Assembly (NCBI GenBank): GCA_019671005.1
Contig: CM033725.1
Location: 57,881,316-57,945,315, forward strand
DNA: 64,000 nucleotides
Reading direction: 5' to 3'
Origin: Hibiscus mutabilis
Taxonomy: Eukaryota; Streptophyta; Magnoliopsida; Malvales; Malvaceae
Below the pieces are notes generated by a model. It saw only the letters and a list, made by a program, of their open reading frames with translations, had not been told where the DNA came from and ran no database searches. Of this stretch, positions 11,135 to 25,066 are shown piece after piece. Numbering within the stretch: the first letter of the stretch is position 1; the number at the start of each line of letters is the position of its first letter. The position numbers and the translations under genes were made by a program.

Positions 11135-14005
11135 AGTTTGGTGGTGGTGGTCCATGCAAATTCACCATTTTAATGTTCTAGTGGCTTTTGTCTTTTACCA
11201 TAACAAAGAAACTAAGAAGAAATAAACTGAGGATGGATGGATGCATGTATGTCTTAATTTCTCTGTGTTTGTGTGTTTCTTTAATGAAACTTTCAATGTG
11301 TGTTATTAGCACATGCTTGATTTGTTGGCTTTTTATCGGTTTTTGAAGTTATATCCAGTAAATCTGATTCGAATTTAAGAATATAATCAAGATTAGCTTA
11401 ATCTCGAACTTAACCAAATTTGATTACCATATAAAGTAAATAACTCAAATTTATTCAACTTAAACTTGAAAATAACTTCAACTTGAAATGACCTTATCTA
11501 AAGTAACCTAAACCCAAAATGACCCTAAACAAGTAATTCAAATTGACCTAATCCAAAAAATTCAACTGACAAACTCGAAATGATTCAAACCTAAAAAATA
11601 CTAACTCAAAACAATTTGAATCCAATTTCTATTCGAACTAAGACCCTATCAGTACAGCTTGCATTTAAATCAAGGATGGAGCTATTAAGCTCCTGGGAAT
11701 GGTTGCTGCCCCCGATTGGAGAATTTTTTTTATCTTTTGATCCTTTATGTTTTTCAAAAAAATAGTATAATTGTAAATTTGCCCCTTACTTTTTAAAATT
11801 TATGTTTTACTCTCTCACCGTAAATCTTAGCTCCGCTGATTTAAATATATTTATAATACAAATGCAAAATAAATTGGATGTTACGTTAACCAATTGATGT
11901 TCAATCAGTTCGTCGATTTAAGTCGCAAAATTTAATCCCTTAAATTAGTTACGCATAAAACATAATCGAATTAATCGATTTAATCAATCAGCAACAGTGA
12001 CTATTCACAACAGTTCAAATGGTTTTATGTTTTACCCCACCGATTCAACTGCTCGGACCACCAATTCTCGATTTTGTTTTGTGGTTCATTTCAGTTCTAA
12101 CAACTATGATTAGAGCAATCCAAGTAGCTGAGTCGACCCGATCGGGTCGAATTTTTAATAAAAAAATTGAATTTGGGTCGGGTTTAGGGCAAAAATGTAT
12201 GACCCGATTCGACCCTAGATTAGTTGTGTAATTTCCCCCCTAAATTCTTTAGGGATATTTATAATAATACTTCTATTTATATAATATTTTTATAATTAGG
12301 TCCTTAAAATTAAATTTTTATTTACAATTTAGTCATTGAAATTATAATTTTTTATGATTACATCCCTTAAAATTATTTTTTATAATGAGGTCCTTAAAAT
12401 TAATTTTTTTCTATAAGTTAAGTCGTGGTCAAGATCGGGTTTAGTGTATTTATTTTTGGGTTGGGTCGAGTTTCTTTAAAAAAAGACGTGTTTGAGTCGG
12501 ATTCGGGTTTAGGATATTTATTTTCGGGTCGGGTTTAAGTGGGCCAAAAACCCGACCCAATTCGTGCCCATCCCTAGACCCAAGGATTAGAATTAGATTA
12601 ATTTCACTCATAACTAGTAATAATGATACGTTAGGTCCTTAGACAATATCAATGAATTAAATTTTAGTGTTAAAAATTAAACAAATTAGATTAAGATACA
12701 CCCAATAGTAAATCTTTACAATAATCAATTAGGATCGAATCTATCATTACATTAAATATCGGTGATCATACTAAAATAGTATAATCTAATTGTTTCATTA
12801 GCTCAAGTTACAAATTAAAAACCATGAGCTAATCAAATTTTACTTTTTTGAAGTTACAATTACAATAAGTGCATTTCATATAGTTACGATAAAATCATTC
12901 ATTACCAAACATATAATGACATATAATATCTTATAATCACCTTTAGACTATTAAAAAAATATATACGAACAAATTGATAATATAATATATTTGAACTTTA
13001 TCAAAATAAATTTAGTTAGAACTAATATAGTGCTACAATTAAGAAATTGTATCTACTACATTCAATTTAGTTAAAAGTAATTTTAGTGAAAAAGACTTAA
13101 CCCAATGAATAGTGAAAAAAGCTTTTATTTTAAAAAATAAATTTTATTATAAAAAAATTTTTATTTAAAAAATTTTATTTAAACAATTTTATTTTTGTAT
13201 TTTATCAAAAAATAAAAAATATGTGCATAAATGTATATTACCTTACTATTAAAATGATATCCACAATCAAAAAACGAGAAAGTAAAGTACCCAAAAATTC
13301 CTTTCAAATTTCAACTGAACATGTTATGGAAAACCCTAACGGCAACAAAAACAAAGCATAAACATACCATTGGTTTTGGTTTTGCATGTGTGTCGTTTTC
13401 CACAAAGAATTTGAATAATCTGTCCAAGAATCACATTTCCCCGACATGTTCCTGCAAAAACCAATCAAATTTTCCCGCTATTTTTCTAAATAAAAGAGTG
13501 GCTAAATTGTCCAAAATGATATATTACAGGGACTTATTGTGAAATTTAATCAAATGTCCCCCAAAGTCCACCCTCTCTTTCCCGTTATTTAATTTGTTGT
13601 TATTACAATTACGTCCAGACAAAGCCATTCCAATCTTCACTTCTCTATCTCTCTTCCCTTTATTCCCCCGGCGGCGAATCTCACCGGAACACTACCGGCG
13701 CTGGTCCTCATAGCATTTCCCCTTCAAATTTGGACATTTGAAAGAAACTATACATATCTCCCCTCTCTTCTTTTCAGTTCACAAACTCCATTCCTCTTGT
13801 TTTCTTTCTTCAAAAAAAAAAATCGTAGTTTTTTTTTTTTTTAAAGTTAATTTCTTGTTCCTCTTCTGGGTTCTCTTTGTTTCCCCAGTAATTCACTTTC
13901 CCTGAAGATTCTTTTTTTAAAAAAAAAATCTTACCTTTTTGTTTGAAGCTAAGTGAAAAGAAAAAAAAATGGAGTTTTTGAAATGCTGAAAGAGGAAACA
14001 AGAAG
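11135..14005. other. Intergenic region and probable promoter/5' UTR of the LRR kinase
   Basis: No gene is seen. The stretch 12120-12585 is dominated by variants of GGGTCGGGTTT. It is followed by AT-rich filler to about 13300. From 13560 to 14005 the sequence turns pyrimidine-rich with CT and T runs, typical of a plant 5' leader, and ends at the ATG of the receptor kinase. Confidence 0.45.
12120..12585. repeat. Degenerate GGGTCGGGTTT-rich element
   Basis: Variants of GGGTCGGGTT and GGGTCGAATT cluster near both sides, and the right side ends CCCGACCCAATTCGTGCCCA followed by TCCCTAGA. Opposite orientation of the motif at the two sides suggests a small inverted-repeat transposon with an expanded inner motif. 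No transposase and no clear target duplication are visible. Confidence 0.35.
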
Positions 14006-17000
14006 ATGGAGATGAAAAAGCTCTCTACTTTTCCCTTGTTTTGGCTTGTTCTTCTAGCTGTTGTTTCTTTTCCAGTTAGATCTTTAGCTTTATCCCCATC
14101 ATTAAACGATGATGTTTTGGGGCTGATTGTTTTCAAATCCGACATTCAAGATCCAACCCAGAAGCTTTCCTCTTGGAACGAAGACGATGACACTCCTTGT
14201 AACTGGAACGGTGTCAAGTGTGACCCGAGGTTGAACCAGGTCACCGAGCTCAACCTCAACGGGTTCTCTCTTTCGGGTCGTCTCGGGCGTGGCCTCTTGC
14301 AGCTCAAGCTCTTGAGGAAGCTTTCTTTAGCTAAGAACAACCTCAGTGAAACCATAAGTCCCAACTTGTTAAAGCTTGAAAGTCTCAGAACCATTGACTT
14401 GAGTGAGAATTCTCTTTCTGGTTTTATCCCTGATGATTTCTTTAAACAATGTGGGCCTTTGAGTTCTGTTTCTTTAGCTAACAACATGTTTTCTGGTAAG
14501 ATTCCTGGGAGTTTAGGGTCTTGTGCTACACTTGCTGCTATTGACTTGTCTCGGAATCGGTTTTCGGGGCCATTGCCTGTTGGGATTTGGGGTTTTAGTG
14601 GTTTGAGGTCATTGGATTTGTCTGGTAACATGTTGGAAGGAGAGATTCCAAAAGGGGTTCAAGCTTTGAATAATTTAAGATCCATTAATTTGAGCAAAAA
14701 CAAGTTTTCTGGACAGGTTCCTGATGAGATTGGGAGTTGTTTGCTGTTGAGATCAATTGATTTTAGTCGAAATTTGTTCTCCGGCTCGGTTCCTCAAACA
14801 ATGCTGAAGCTTAGCCTGTGTAGTTTTCTGAATTTGAGTATGAATTCATTTGTTGGTGAGGTTCCTGAATGGTTTGGAGAAATGGGAAGCCTTGAGACTT
14901 TGGATTTGTCAGTGAATAACTTTTCTGGTCAGGTTCCTGATTCTATAGGAAAACTTAAATCCTTGAAGGTGCTGAATTTCTCTGCTAATGGTTTAAATGG
15001 AAGCTTACCTGCATTGATGGAGAACAATGTGAATCTTTTGGAATTGGATTTTAGCCAGAACTTGATGACCGGTGAACTTCCTGAATGGATTTTCAATTCG
15101 GAGAATAAGGTTGGTGCATATGTCGATAATGCCAGTTCAACTTCTTTAGGTACCTCCCTTCAAAGAATTCAAGTCTTGGATTTATCTAGGAATTTTTTTT
15201 CCGGGGGATTAAGTTTTGATACCGGGGCTTTAAGCAGCTTGAAGTTGTTGAATCTGTCAAGGAACTCTCTCGTTGGACCTGTTCCAGGAACCATTGGAGA
15301 GTTGAAGGCGTTGGATGTTCTTGACTTGAGCCAAAATCAGCTTAATGGAAGCATTCCCACGGAAATTGGAGGAGCTTACTCCCTTAAGGATCTTAGGCTC
15401 AATGCCAATATCCTAAACGGAAAAATTCCTACATCATTTGAGAACTGCACTTTGCTAAGGACTTTGTAAGTTTCTCTTTGAGTATGATTTGTGCTTCTTA
15501 ACTTCTCTTTTAATTTTAACGGTTCTCTTTTGATTATTAATCAGCTCAATTTGTTGTTTATTCAATTGAAACATGTTTTAATCTATTTATGTCTTAAAGT
15601 CTAAGATAATCTTTTGATATTTGAATTTTAATCTATTTGCTCAAAGGTTGTATGAGTTTGGATAATTTTTCATTGAAAAAATCACTTTAAATTTGAAACC
15701 TCCCATTGTATCTGGATTTTTCTGTTGCATTTGTGTCGATGTGTGATATGGAAAACATGTTTTAAGGCTTTTCTGCAATGGTATCTTATTTTTCTATGTA
15801 TTTTTCTTGCGATGCATCTACGCGAAAATTTGGTTGTTTAATGTAATGTGCTGGTTAACTTAGGACTTACTTTTATTGTTGAATTGCATAGGATCATATC
15901 ACAAAACAAGCTGAGCGGCCCAATACCAGCTGGAATTGGAAAATTGAGCGACCTAGAAAATGTGGACTTGTCTTTCAACAGTCTTACAGGAACGTTGCCG
16001 AAGCAGTTGGCCAATCTTCCCCATCTCTTATCTTTCAACATTTCCCACAACAATTTACGAGGAGAGCTACCTGCTGGTGTATTTTTCAACACCATATCAC
16101 CAACGTCTGTCTCCGGCAATCCCTTACTCTGCGGCTCTGCAGTTAACAAATCTTGCCCTGCAGTTCTCCCGAAACCCATTGTCCTAAATCCTAACACCAC
16201 TTCCGATTCCATTTCTGGTAAATTAACTCCTAATGTTGGTCATAAAAGGATAGTTCTTAGTATCTCTGCCCTCATTGCTATTGGTGCTGCTGCTTTCATT
16301 GTTGTTGGAGTCATTGCCATCACCGTTCTTAATCTCCGTGTCAAGACATCGACATCCCAGTCTGCACCCCCCCTCACATTTTCTTCTGGGGAGGAGTTTA
16401 GTCGTTCCCCAACTACAGAAGCCAACTCCGGGAAACTTGTCATGTTCTCTGGTGAGCCCGACTTTAGTACAGGAACACATGCATTGCTCAACAAGAACTG
16501 TGAGCTCGGGTGTGGTGGGTTTGGAGCAGTTTATCGAACAATTTTGCAAGATGGGCGCTCAGTGGCAATCAAGAAGCTTACTATCTCAAGTCTTGTGAAG
16601 TCACAAGAAGAATTCGAATGGGAAGTTAAGAAACTAGGGAAGATAAGTCACCCTAGCCTCGTGGTGCTTGAGGGCTATTACTGGACTCAGTCATTGCAAC
16701 TTCTCATTTCTGAATTCGTGTCTGGTGGAAGTCTGCACAAACATCTCCACGAAGGATCAGGTGGAAATTACCTTTCTTGGAATGACAGGTTCCGTATCAT
16801 TCTAGGGACAGCGCAAAGCTTGGCTCACTTGCACCAATCGAACATTATTCACTACAATATAAAGTCAAGCAATGTCCTCATAGATGATTCGGGTGAACCT
16901 AAATTGGGAGATTTTGGCCTAGCAAGGTTGTTGCCTATGCTAGACCGTTACATTTTAAGCAGCAAAATCCAAAGTGCACTTGGCTACATGGCACCTGAGT

Positions 17001-17344
17001 TTGCCTGCCGAACAGTGAAAATAACCGAGAAATGTGATGTGTATGGATTTGGTGTTTTGGTCATGGAAGTGATTACCGGGAAGAAACCTGTTGAGTACTT
17101 GGAAGACGACATGGTGGTGCTCTGCGACATGGTCCGAGTAGCATTGGAAGAAGGCAGGGTGGAAGAATGTGTTGACGGAAGGCTGCAAGGGAAATTCCCG
17201 GTAGAGGAAGCAGTTCCAGTTATGAAACTAGGCTTAATCTGCACGTCACAAGTACCATCAAATCGACCAGACATGGGAGAGGTAGTTAAGATATTGGAAT
17301 TGATCAGATGCCCTTCAGAAGGCCAAGAAGATTCGGGAAGTTAA
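14006..17344 (+). CDS. IRK: LRR receptor-like kinase of the IRK/PXC2 type, predicted catalytically inactive
   Basis: Exons 14006-15465 and 15892-17344 give 970 residues; IRK-type proteins are about 965. Layout: signal peptide (about 1-29, ending near VRSLA), an LRRNT domain (NDDVLGLIVFKSDIQDP, then the TPCNWNGVKC Cys pair), about twenty LRRs, a Cys-pair cap (NPLLCGSAVNKSCP), one membrane helix (about 608-636) and a cytosolic kinase domain. The P-loop is GCGGFGAVY from 693, and the ATP Lys is 714. The catalytic loop is HYNIKSSN, so Asp of HRD is Asn809; DFG is kept at 827. This same change is seen in Arabidopsis IRK and PXC2, which are described as probably inactive kinases that restrict cell division or vascular growth. 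Text such as KLVMFSGEPDFSTG and RLLPMLDRY is closer to IRK than to PXC2 as I remember them. The protein sits in the plasma membrane. Confidence 0.92.
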
Positions 17345-17899
17345 ACGTTAAAACCTTGAAAAAGATTTAAGATTTATGAAGGGGTTATCCGGCGAAGAAG
17401 AATCCAGTTTGTTCATTTGATCAAAGAGAAGAAATATTTGTTTGTCCTAATTGTTTTTGTTTCAGTTTTCCGTATTTTTTTTATTTCTTTTGTATGTTGT
17501 AGCTCGGTTTGCCGGATTCCTTTTCACCGGTTTTCATTTACGGGCCCCCTTTGGATATTGTAATCTAGTTACTAATCTTCACTGTTTTGCTTTGTTTTTG
17601 TTCATTGTCATTGTCTGTTGTTAGCTTTAGGTTATGATAAAATGTATTTTCAGATATGTACTGTGATATATATCTTTTGGACTTGCTCATTTTCATGCCG
17701 ATGACTCGGAAAGTGTAAACGGGACATACATGTGCAACTTCTGGGTTTCGAACTCGACTAAGACTTGGTTTTTGGGTAGTCAATGTTTGGATTCTGAGCT
17801 AGGTTTGACTCAATTTTAGGACAGCCAACAGTAAGTGTTATTCTTACAAAATGTCCTTGGTCCCAAGAGATTGGAATTTTCATAATCAACTTTATGTTT
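17345..17899. other. 3' flank of the IRK-like gene and spacer to the convergent P450 gene
   Basis: The sequence is T-rich 3' UTR-like up to about 17650. The IRK-like gene (+) and the P450 gene (-) converge here. No other gene is visible. An open minus-strand frame reaches 17758 but is only the extended, out-of-frame tail of the P450 gene. Confidence 0.5.
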
Positions 17900-18079
17900 A
17901 AACATGCATACATACAATAAATAAATCTCAGCCCTCCATTTTTGTCCATATCAGTTTTTGGATAAAGCTTGACTGGAAGTCCCATGGCAGGGTATGGCAT
18001 TGGTGCTCGGACAATAGGCTCATCAGGGACCATTTCGGTCCAACTATACTTTGTCACCAGATGATGAATCATCAGCAAT
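17900..18079 (-). pseudogene. Out-of-frame C-terminal segment of the P450
   Basis: The minus-strand frame next to exon 4 reads [20 protein letters not shown] and later PMPYPAMGLPVKLYPK, the normal end of CYP716-like P450s. It does not stop soon after LYPK as family members do, but runs on to 17758. Besides the frameshift, the original stop codon may therefore also be lost. Confidence 0.7.
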
Positions 18080-20828
18080 GAATTCAACTCTAGCGAATTC
18101 GATTCCGGCACAAACTCGAGGCCCTGCTCCAAACGGCACATAAGTGTATGGAGGGAATGCTTTCGGCGAGCCCTCGAATCTCGATGGATCGAACTTCTCC
18201 GGATCTTCGAATATGTTGCTGTCCATGTGAGTTCCTGGTGCCACCCAAAATACCTGTACCAAAACGGTAAGAAAGGCGAAAAAGACACGGTAAACCGCAT
18301 ATGCCGGGATTCGAAACCCGAGTTTAGTTCGAATGGAGGGAACTATTTACCTGCCATCCTTTGGGAATGTGATAGCCATCAAAGGTAATGTCTTTGGTTA
18401 CAAGCCTGAAACTGCCAAGCATTGGAGGATTGACCCTCATGAGTTCTTGAGCTGCTCTCCATGTATATTTCATCATCTGTATTTCACTCCATGTGAGCTT
18501 TCCGCCATTTCTTTTAATGGCTTTAAGAACTTCATTTTGCTCTGCACATTAAAAGAAAAATGACAATGTTGAAAGACTACGGTTGTCACATAAAATCGCA
18601 TAAACTTGAAATATCCGAATCCGAAAAACTAATACGAAAACATATGGGAAATCTGCATATATACATACCTTGAAGCACCTTGTTCGAAACCTTTGCATCC
18701 CTAGCAAGATGTCTGATGAAAAGGGTCAACAAAACAGCGGTAGTGTCATGGCTAGCCATGATCAACGACAGGAAAACATCAACGATCTCGTCTTCCGACA
18801 ACGGTTGTCCGTTTTCATCTCTCAAAGCGAGGAGACACGACACAATGTTGTCGCCCGTCGGTTCGATGGTGCCTTCGTCTTCTTGTTTCTTCCTCGACGT
18901 CACCATTTTCGAGAGCTTTCTGCAGAGGCGTCGGCGTGCTTGCATTGCTCGATGGAACACCGTGCCTGGGAGATTCAATGGGATTCCCCACACTCCTTTC
19001 ACCGTGAGTGCGAAGTCGTTCAACAGTTCGTCCTTTTCGGTTCCGTCGGGTAATCCGAACAATATGCTGCAGGTTACGTTGAATGTCATTTTCTTCATTA
19101 ATGGCACGATTTCTATCGAGTCCTTGCCGTGGAGTTCCTGTTTGTTACAAGAGATTAACAGTGTCGGAGAGTGAGTTATTAATCAAAACTCAAATTCTGT
19201 TCGACTCGATTGGATCATAAAAACTCAATAACTCGAACCGTCTAACACGAGGTAAAAATGACTCAAATCTGAAGTGATTTGAACAAATAACTTGTAACGA
19301 CCAGAATCAAGTGACAAACCTGAAATGACTCAAAAAAAAAAACGAACCCTAAGTGACTTGAACTCAAAAAAAATTAAGACCAGAATTGATCCATTTGATA
19401 GCTCCACACCCGAGCATTACACAAATAATCCATATTAGGTAATGTAAATAAAACACATGCTCTAAAGCTATCGAAGTTTGATTCGAAAAAAAAATCAAAT
19501 TCGATTAAATCAGTCTCTCAATTGCCAAGTTCTAGTAGCTTGAACTATCAAACGAATTGGATTTTTAACATCTTAATACTCTTTTTTTTTTGAATAATTC
19601 GTGAGCTTAGTCAAACATTTTGTTTATAAATGTATTTTAATAATTTGACATTAAATTATTATTAAATCCCAAAACTCTGTATGTATAACAAGGTCGAGTT
19701 CGAGTATATAAATTAAATAAACAAATTTAATCGAGCTAAGTGGATAATTTAATTTTATTTTGAGTCGAGCTCGAGTTTAAATAATATTGTTTGACCAAGT
19801 TTAATAGGAGCTTTAACAAATAAACTTGTCATTTTAGAACTTGACTCGGCTCTGCTCGATTATAACTCTAGCCATTATAAACAAATAAACTATTAGAATT
19901 AGAGCAAGCTATACTCGCCTATTTATTGGGGTGAAAATTACATACTTATACTTTTAAGCTATTCAAATTAAATCGAAAAAATGTCGAATTTAATTCGATC
20001 ATTTTAAGCCAAGTTAGAGTAATTCGAGTAAGCAGAATTCAAGTATTTTAACGCTCAATTTTTTTCGAACAATTTATGAGCCTAATCAACCTTGATATAT
20101 AAAAATGTATATTAATTTTGGGTTTTAAATTAATACTTTACCCAAAAACTTTATATATGGAACGAGCTCTTATAGTTCAATTTCTGAACTCAAACTAGAT
20201 AATTGTATTCAATCGAGCTCAAGTTTTTTAATCGAGTTCGAACTCGACTTAACTCTATTATAGTATATAAATAAATAAACAATTGATATAAGAGCGAGTT
20301 CCAGTATCCTACCTCGAACAACTGTTGCTGCACCAATGAATCCATTTTAGCAGCATGCCGTTGAATGCTCTCCGGTTTCAAGAAGTTAACAATTGCACCC
20401 CTAACAAGCTTATGTCTCGACCCGGACATCTCAAAAAGACTGTTCTTCCCAAGCACCTTAACCACCGATGCCGGTTGATTCAACGAAAGACCATTATCCT
20501 CGCCACCGAACACGAACCGGTTCCCAGCTTGACCCGTCACGACCACCGTTTTAGACCCCAGAATCGAGGTCTTGAACACCGGTCCGTACTTCTCGACCCG
20601 GCTCAGGATCCATTGTTGTGTCTGGTCTTTCTTCTGTGCCCTCACGAAGCTTATCGTCTCTCCGACGAGTGGATACCCTAGTGAACCGGGTGCAAGCTTC
20701 ATGGCTGCAAATGGCGAGGCCATGAATTTGAAGCAAATGAAGAGAGCTAATGAAGCTCCCAAGATTGTGGAAATGAACCGAGGGTTTAAGCTCGAGAAAG
20801 GGTCTGCAATGGAAGACAATATATCCAT
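18044..20828 (-). CDS. Cytochrome P450 (CYP85 clan, CYP716/718-like), frameshifted after the heme loop
   Basis: Four exons on the minus strand (20828-20313, 19137-18669, 18541-18351, 18253-18044) give 461 residues as read. The start has a membrane anchor ([20 protein letters not shown]) and [15 protein letters not shown], the proline hinge. Oxygen-binding helix I reads [11 protein letters not shown], ExxR is ELMR, the PERF-like motif is FDPSRFE, and the heme loop is [11 protein letters not shown] with the Cys ligand. These fit an ER-bound P450 of the CYP85 clan, whose members oxidise triterpenes, steroids and related compounds; the substrate is unknown. After RVEF an extra base near 18079 shifts the frame, giving [11 protein letters not shown] and a stop. 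The expected tail ([23 protein letters not shown]) lies in the next frame. The gene is therefore a likely pseudogene or contains a sequence error. Confidence 0.85.
19190..20290. repeat. Degenerate GAGCTCGA/ACTCGA-rich sequence in P450 intron 1
   Basis: The first intron of the P450 gene (19138-20312, about 1.2 kb) is filled with variants of GAGCTCGAGTT, TCGAACTCGA and AATTCGAGTAA, often in opposing orientations. It looks like one or two small inserted elements with an expanded inner motif, comparable to the GGGTCGG-, GGTTAACC- and CGGTTAA-rich stretches elsewhere in the window. Confidence 0.4.
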
Positions 20829-23569
20829 TTTGTTTGGTTTGTGTAGGGTTTTCTAAAGATCAGACATGGCCATTTATAGAGACAAAACATAACACATTTG
20901 TCTTGCGAAAATGTCTTTATCAGATAGCAGATATGAAACCGTGTTTTAGTTTGAAATGTTTTAGTTCTATTGTGGATGAAGTTGGGAATTTTGTTTTTTT
21001 CTTCTTCAAATTTGGTTTTGGTACCCTTTGTTATGTAAAAATTTAGGATTTCGTACCTGCATTTGAATTTTTCATGGTTTAGAGTCTTTAGACTTAGTCC
21101 CTTTGCTTTTATAATGTCATTAGTTAGAGTAAATAGTTGTCATCGTTGATTGTGAGCGATAACGGTTCGATTCCGATCGGTTTTGGAGAAGAAAAATTCA
21201 ATTACGTTATAATAGTTTGTTTTTTATAATTCGAATGGAAACCAAATCTGAACCGAATATCACAAATAATTAAACCGAACTAATTCCACTGTTCGATCAA
21301 TTCGGTTCATAGATTGTTTTTTTTTTTGAAAAAAAATGATTGTAGGGTTTTCAAGTTATTTTCTCTAATCTAGTACATAAACTATATTTTATATTATAAC
21401 AAACTAATTATACATTGAATAAAAATAGAATTTGGCTCGGTTCATATAACTGTGGTTTTTAACCTTGGAACTGCAAATAAAATATAAATAGAATTTAAGA
21501 AAGTCGAACCGAAATTGAACCAAATACTACTGTTCAAATTAGTTTTCGGTTTTTTCTCGAATTCTTTACTCAATCATGTCATTCACTATTTCGATTAAAA
21601 TCCGACTTGAACTTTTTTCTTAAAAAACATCTCTTCCAACTCGTCATACTAATATGATTTTTTGTGTGTTAAAAGTGGTGTTTTTAAGATTAAGTCTTAG
21701 CTTAGTTGGTATGGTTATTTTTTAACATTTCTGATGACGTGGATTCGAGTGCGCTTAAACGCACATTATCCTCCAATTTATGAATGTGTGAAATATGAAT
21801 GTGTTTAAGTACAAGTGTGTTAAAGAAAAATTACATCAGCATTTATAGCAAATAGTTAATGGTATAAAGTAACAATTGACCTTATAAAATAAAATGACCA
21901 AATTACATAAAGTTAAATTATGGAGATTAATCTAAAATTTGAAGATAATAGAGGGATGAAAAATATAACTTAACCATTCATATCTATAATATTAAGATTT
22001 GTGTTATATATAACATATAATGACTGTACTACCTAGACTCATCCCAACACAAATAAAAAGATATTAAGTGCTTAAGCATCTTCAATCTCACGTACTCATG
22101 TAAATTGTATCAGCAACATGCTAGCTGAATTAAACTTAATCGATGTGTTAGATATATGTTTGTTTAACCTCATATGTTACTCATATTCCTTTTCCATCTG
22201 TAGCAGAAAATATTGCTCGAATTCGTATCACCGAGGACAATAAATCTATCTATACCACTAGAAAACAATATATTTTTATTTGATGTGTATTGAGTGGCAA
22301 AGTAAATAAGGACCATTTGAAAAAGAAACATGATATAAAATTGTTCTTTAATCCCTCAAAAATATATAATCCATCATTGGCTTCTCTAAATTACAAAACT
22401 TTAAATAATCACTTTAATAAATAATATTAAATTCCACCACTACAATTCATATGTTTTAACACAAAATATAAGAGTAATAAATGTTTTTTAAAAAATAAAT
22501 TTATATTAAACATATATCATTATTTTAAGACTGGTTCAAAGTACAACACGCATTTCAGTCATAATATTTAAAAAAATGGGTGTAATTTTGTCGATTGTAT
22601 TGGACGGCATTGACGATGGACATTATAATTAGCTGTCTTTCTGTAATAACTACAAATACAACAAACACAATTGTTTTATTTTATTCAAGCTAAGGCCTTT
22701 TGAACTTTGAATTCATCATCTTATAATCAGGATTTTTTATGTTTTCTTTTTGATTTGGTTTGAAAATAGATCTGTTCCTGAATCGAATTAAATCGAGTAA
22801 CATGTTAGTTTTTTAAATATATACAAGTCGAACTCCTGTACATAATAAAGTTCTCTAAGTACCTTCTTTTAATTAAGTAGAGATGTATTACACGCTCAAA
22901 GTAAATGTTGGATTCGAACTCGTACAAAATGAGAATAACATGAACATCCTTGACTTGTTAATGGTGTGTGTTCGACTCGAAGAAACAAGAAGAAAACTTA
23001 GGCAATTTCCTAGTTTACTTATATAGTATGCAGCTAGATTGCCTAAGTGTGCATTAGATTTAGTTACACCTGTCCAATTTAATATGAATCATTTTGATTT
23101 AGGGACGGAACGAGATTTAGAGTTAATAAGCAAAAACATAAATATTTGAAGGGGATAAATTTAAAAATAAATTAATTTATATAAAAAATCATATAAAATG
23201 ATAAAACTGAAAAAAATAAATTATTGGGGGTGGGGGACAATTGTTCCCTCCCCACCCTCACATACCCCGTCATTATCATGATTGAATATTGGCCGATGTA
23301 ATGACTACTGCAATTAATAATCGATCAATATAATTATTTTTTCTTTTAACAAAAAGAGTGATTCTAGTAGTATAAAGTAAATTATTTTTTTCGGGGATTT
23401 AAGTTTTAGCAACATTTGTCGGTAAAAATAGAACAAAAAATAATAAATTTTATTTTTTAAAGAAGGTATGTAAAATTTTATATAAAAATATTTTTTGAAA
23501 AATTAAAAATACTTTAAAAGAAAAAGAATATTGATTTCACTTTAAACAATAATTGACACTCATTACAAA
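20829..23569. other. Intergenic region between the P450 gene and the plastid insert
   Basis: The first few hundred bases should hold the P450 promoter (transcribed leftward). The stretch 21160-21600 is rich in GAACCGAA/TTCGGTTC variants, and a SINE-like piece lies at 21683-21800. The rest to 23569 is AT-rich without coding signal. Confidence 0.45.
21683..21800 (+). repeat. SINE-like or tRNA-derived fragment
   Basis: TCTTAGCTTAGTTGGTATGG resembles a tRNA A box (TRGYNNANNGG) and GTGGATTCGAGTGCG about 50 bp later resembles a B box. This is the layout of a pol III promoter in a plant SINE. No clear 3' tail or target duplication was found. Confidence 0.3.
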
Positions 23570-24640
<1,071 letters not shown>

Positions 24641-24735
24641 GATTAAAATCGTTGCCTTTTCTTTTTCTTTGATTCTTGTTCTTTCTTTATTTTACCTTCT
24701 TGTAGAAATTTCACAGTCATATTTTACTTATACCA

Positions 24736-25066
24736 TGTCACGGGGCCATTACCCTCTTCCCAAAAGACATGTCTAATAAGATGTGCAGCGCCACCGTATT
24801 TATATCACAAGACCTCTCTTTTCCTTTCCTATGTGGGATTAATGACCCCGCCTCTTCTCAGGTGTGACATTCTCCCCCACTCAACCTCCTGACTCCCTCG
24901 TCACGAGCTTCCGCTCTCGTGATGGGCTACCTTGTCACAGTTTTCCACCCTGCCTACCCCACTCATGGGCACTCGGCGTGAAATCGGGCAGTCAAAGGGT
25001 CGCTCTGATACCACTTGTCATGGGGCCATTACCCTCTTCCCATTAGAGGGTAATGGCCCCGTGACA
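24736..25066 (-). mobile_element. TRIM-like miniature LTR retroelement, 331 bp
   Basis: On the minus strand a primer site TGGTATCAGAGC (25002-25013, initiator-tRNA-Met type) lies 2 nt inside a terminal repeat. An internal stretch of about 145 bp follows, then the purine tract TTGAGTGGGGGAGAA (24870-24884). The 3' LTR comes last (24736-24869, 134 bp, TGTCACACC to CCGTGACA, with a TATAAATAC box). This layout is that of TRIMs. The other LTR (25016-25066) is only 51 bp and palindromic: its outer half has been replaced by an inverted copy of the LTR end. ACCA flanks both ends (24732-24735 and 25067-25070), a possible 4-bp target duplication. It is non-coding. Confidence 0.7.

Noticed and set aside
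14146..14631. 161-residue ORF antisense to the LRR gene
   Set aside because: It is a shadow of the regular LRR codon pattern on the other strand.
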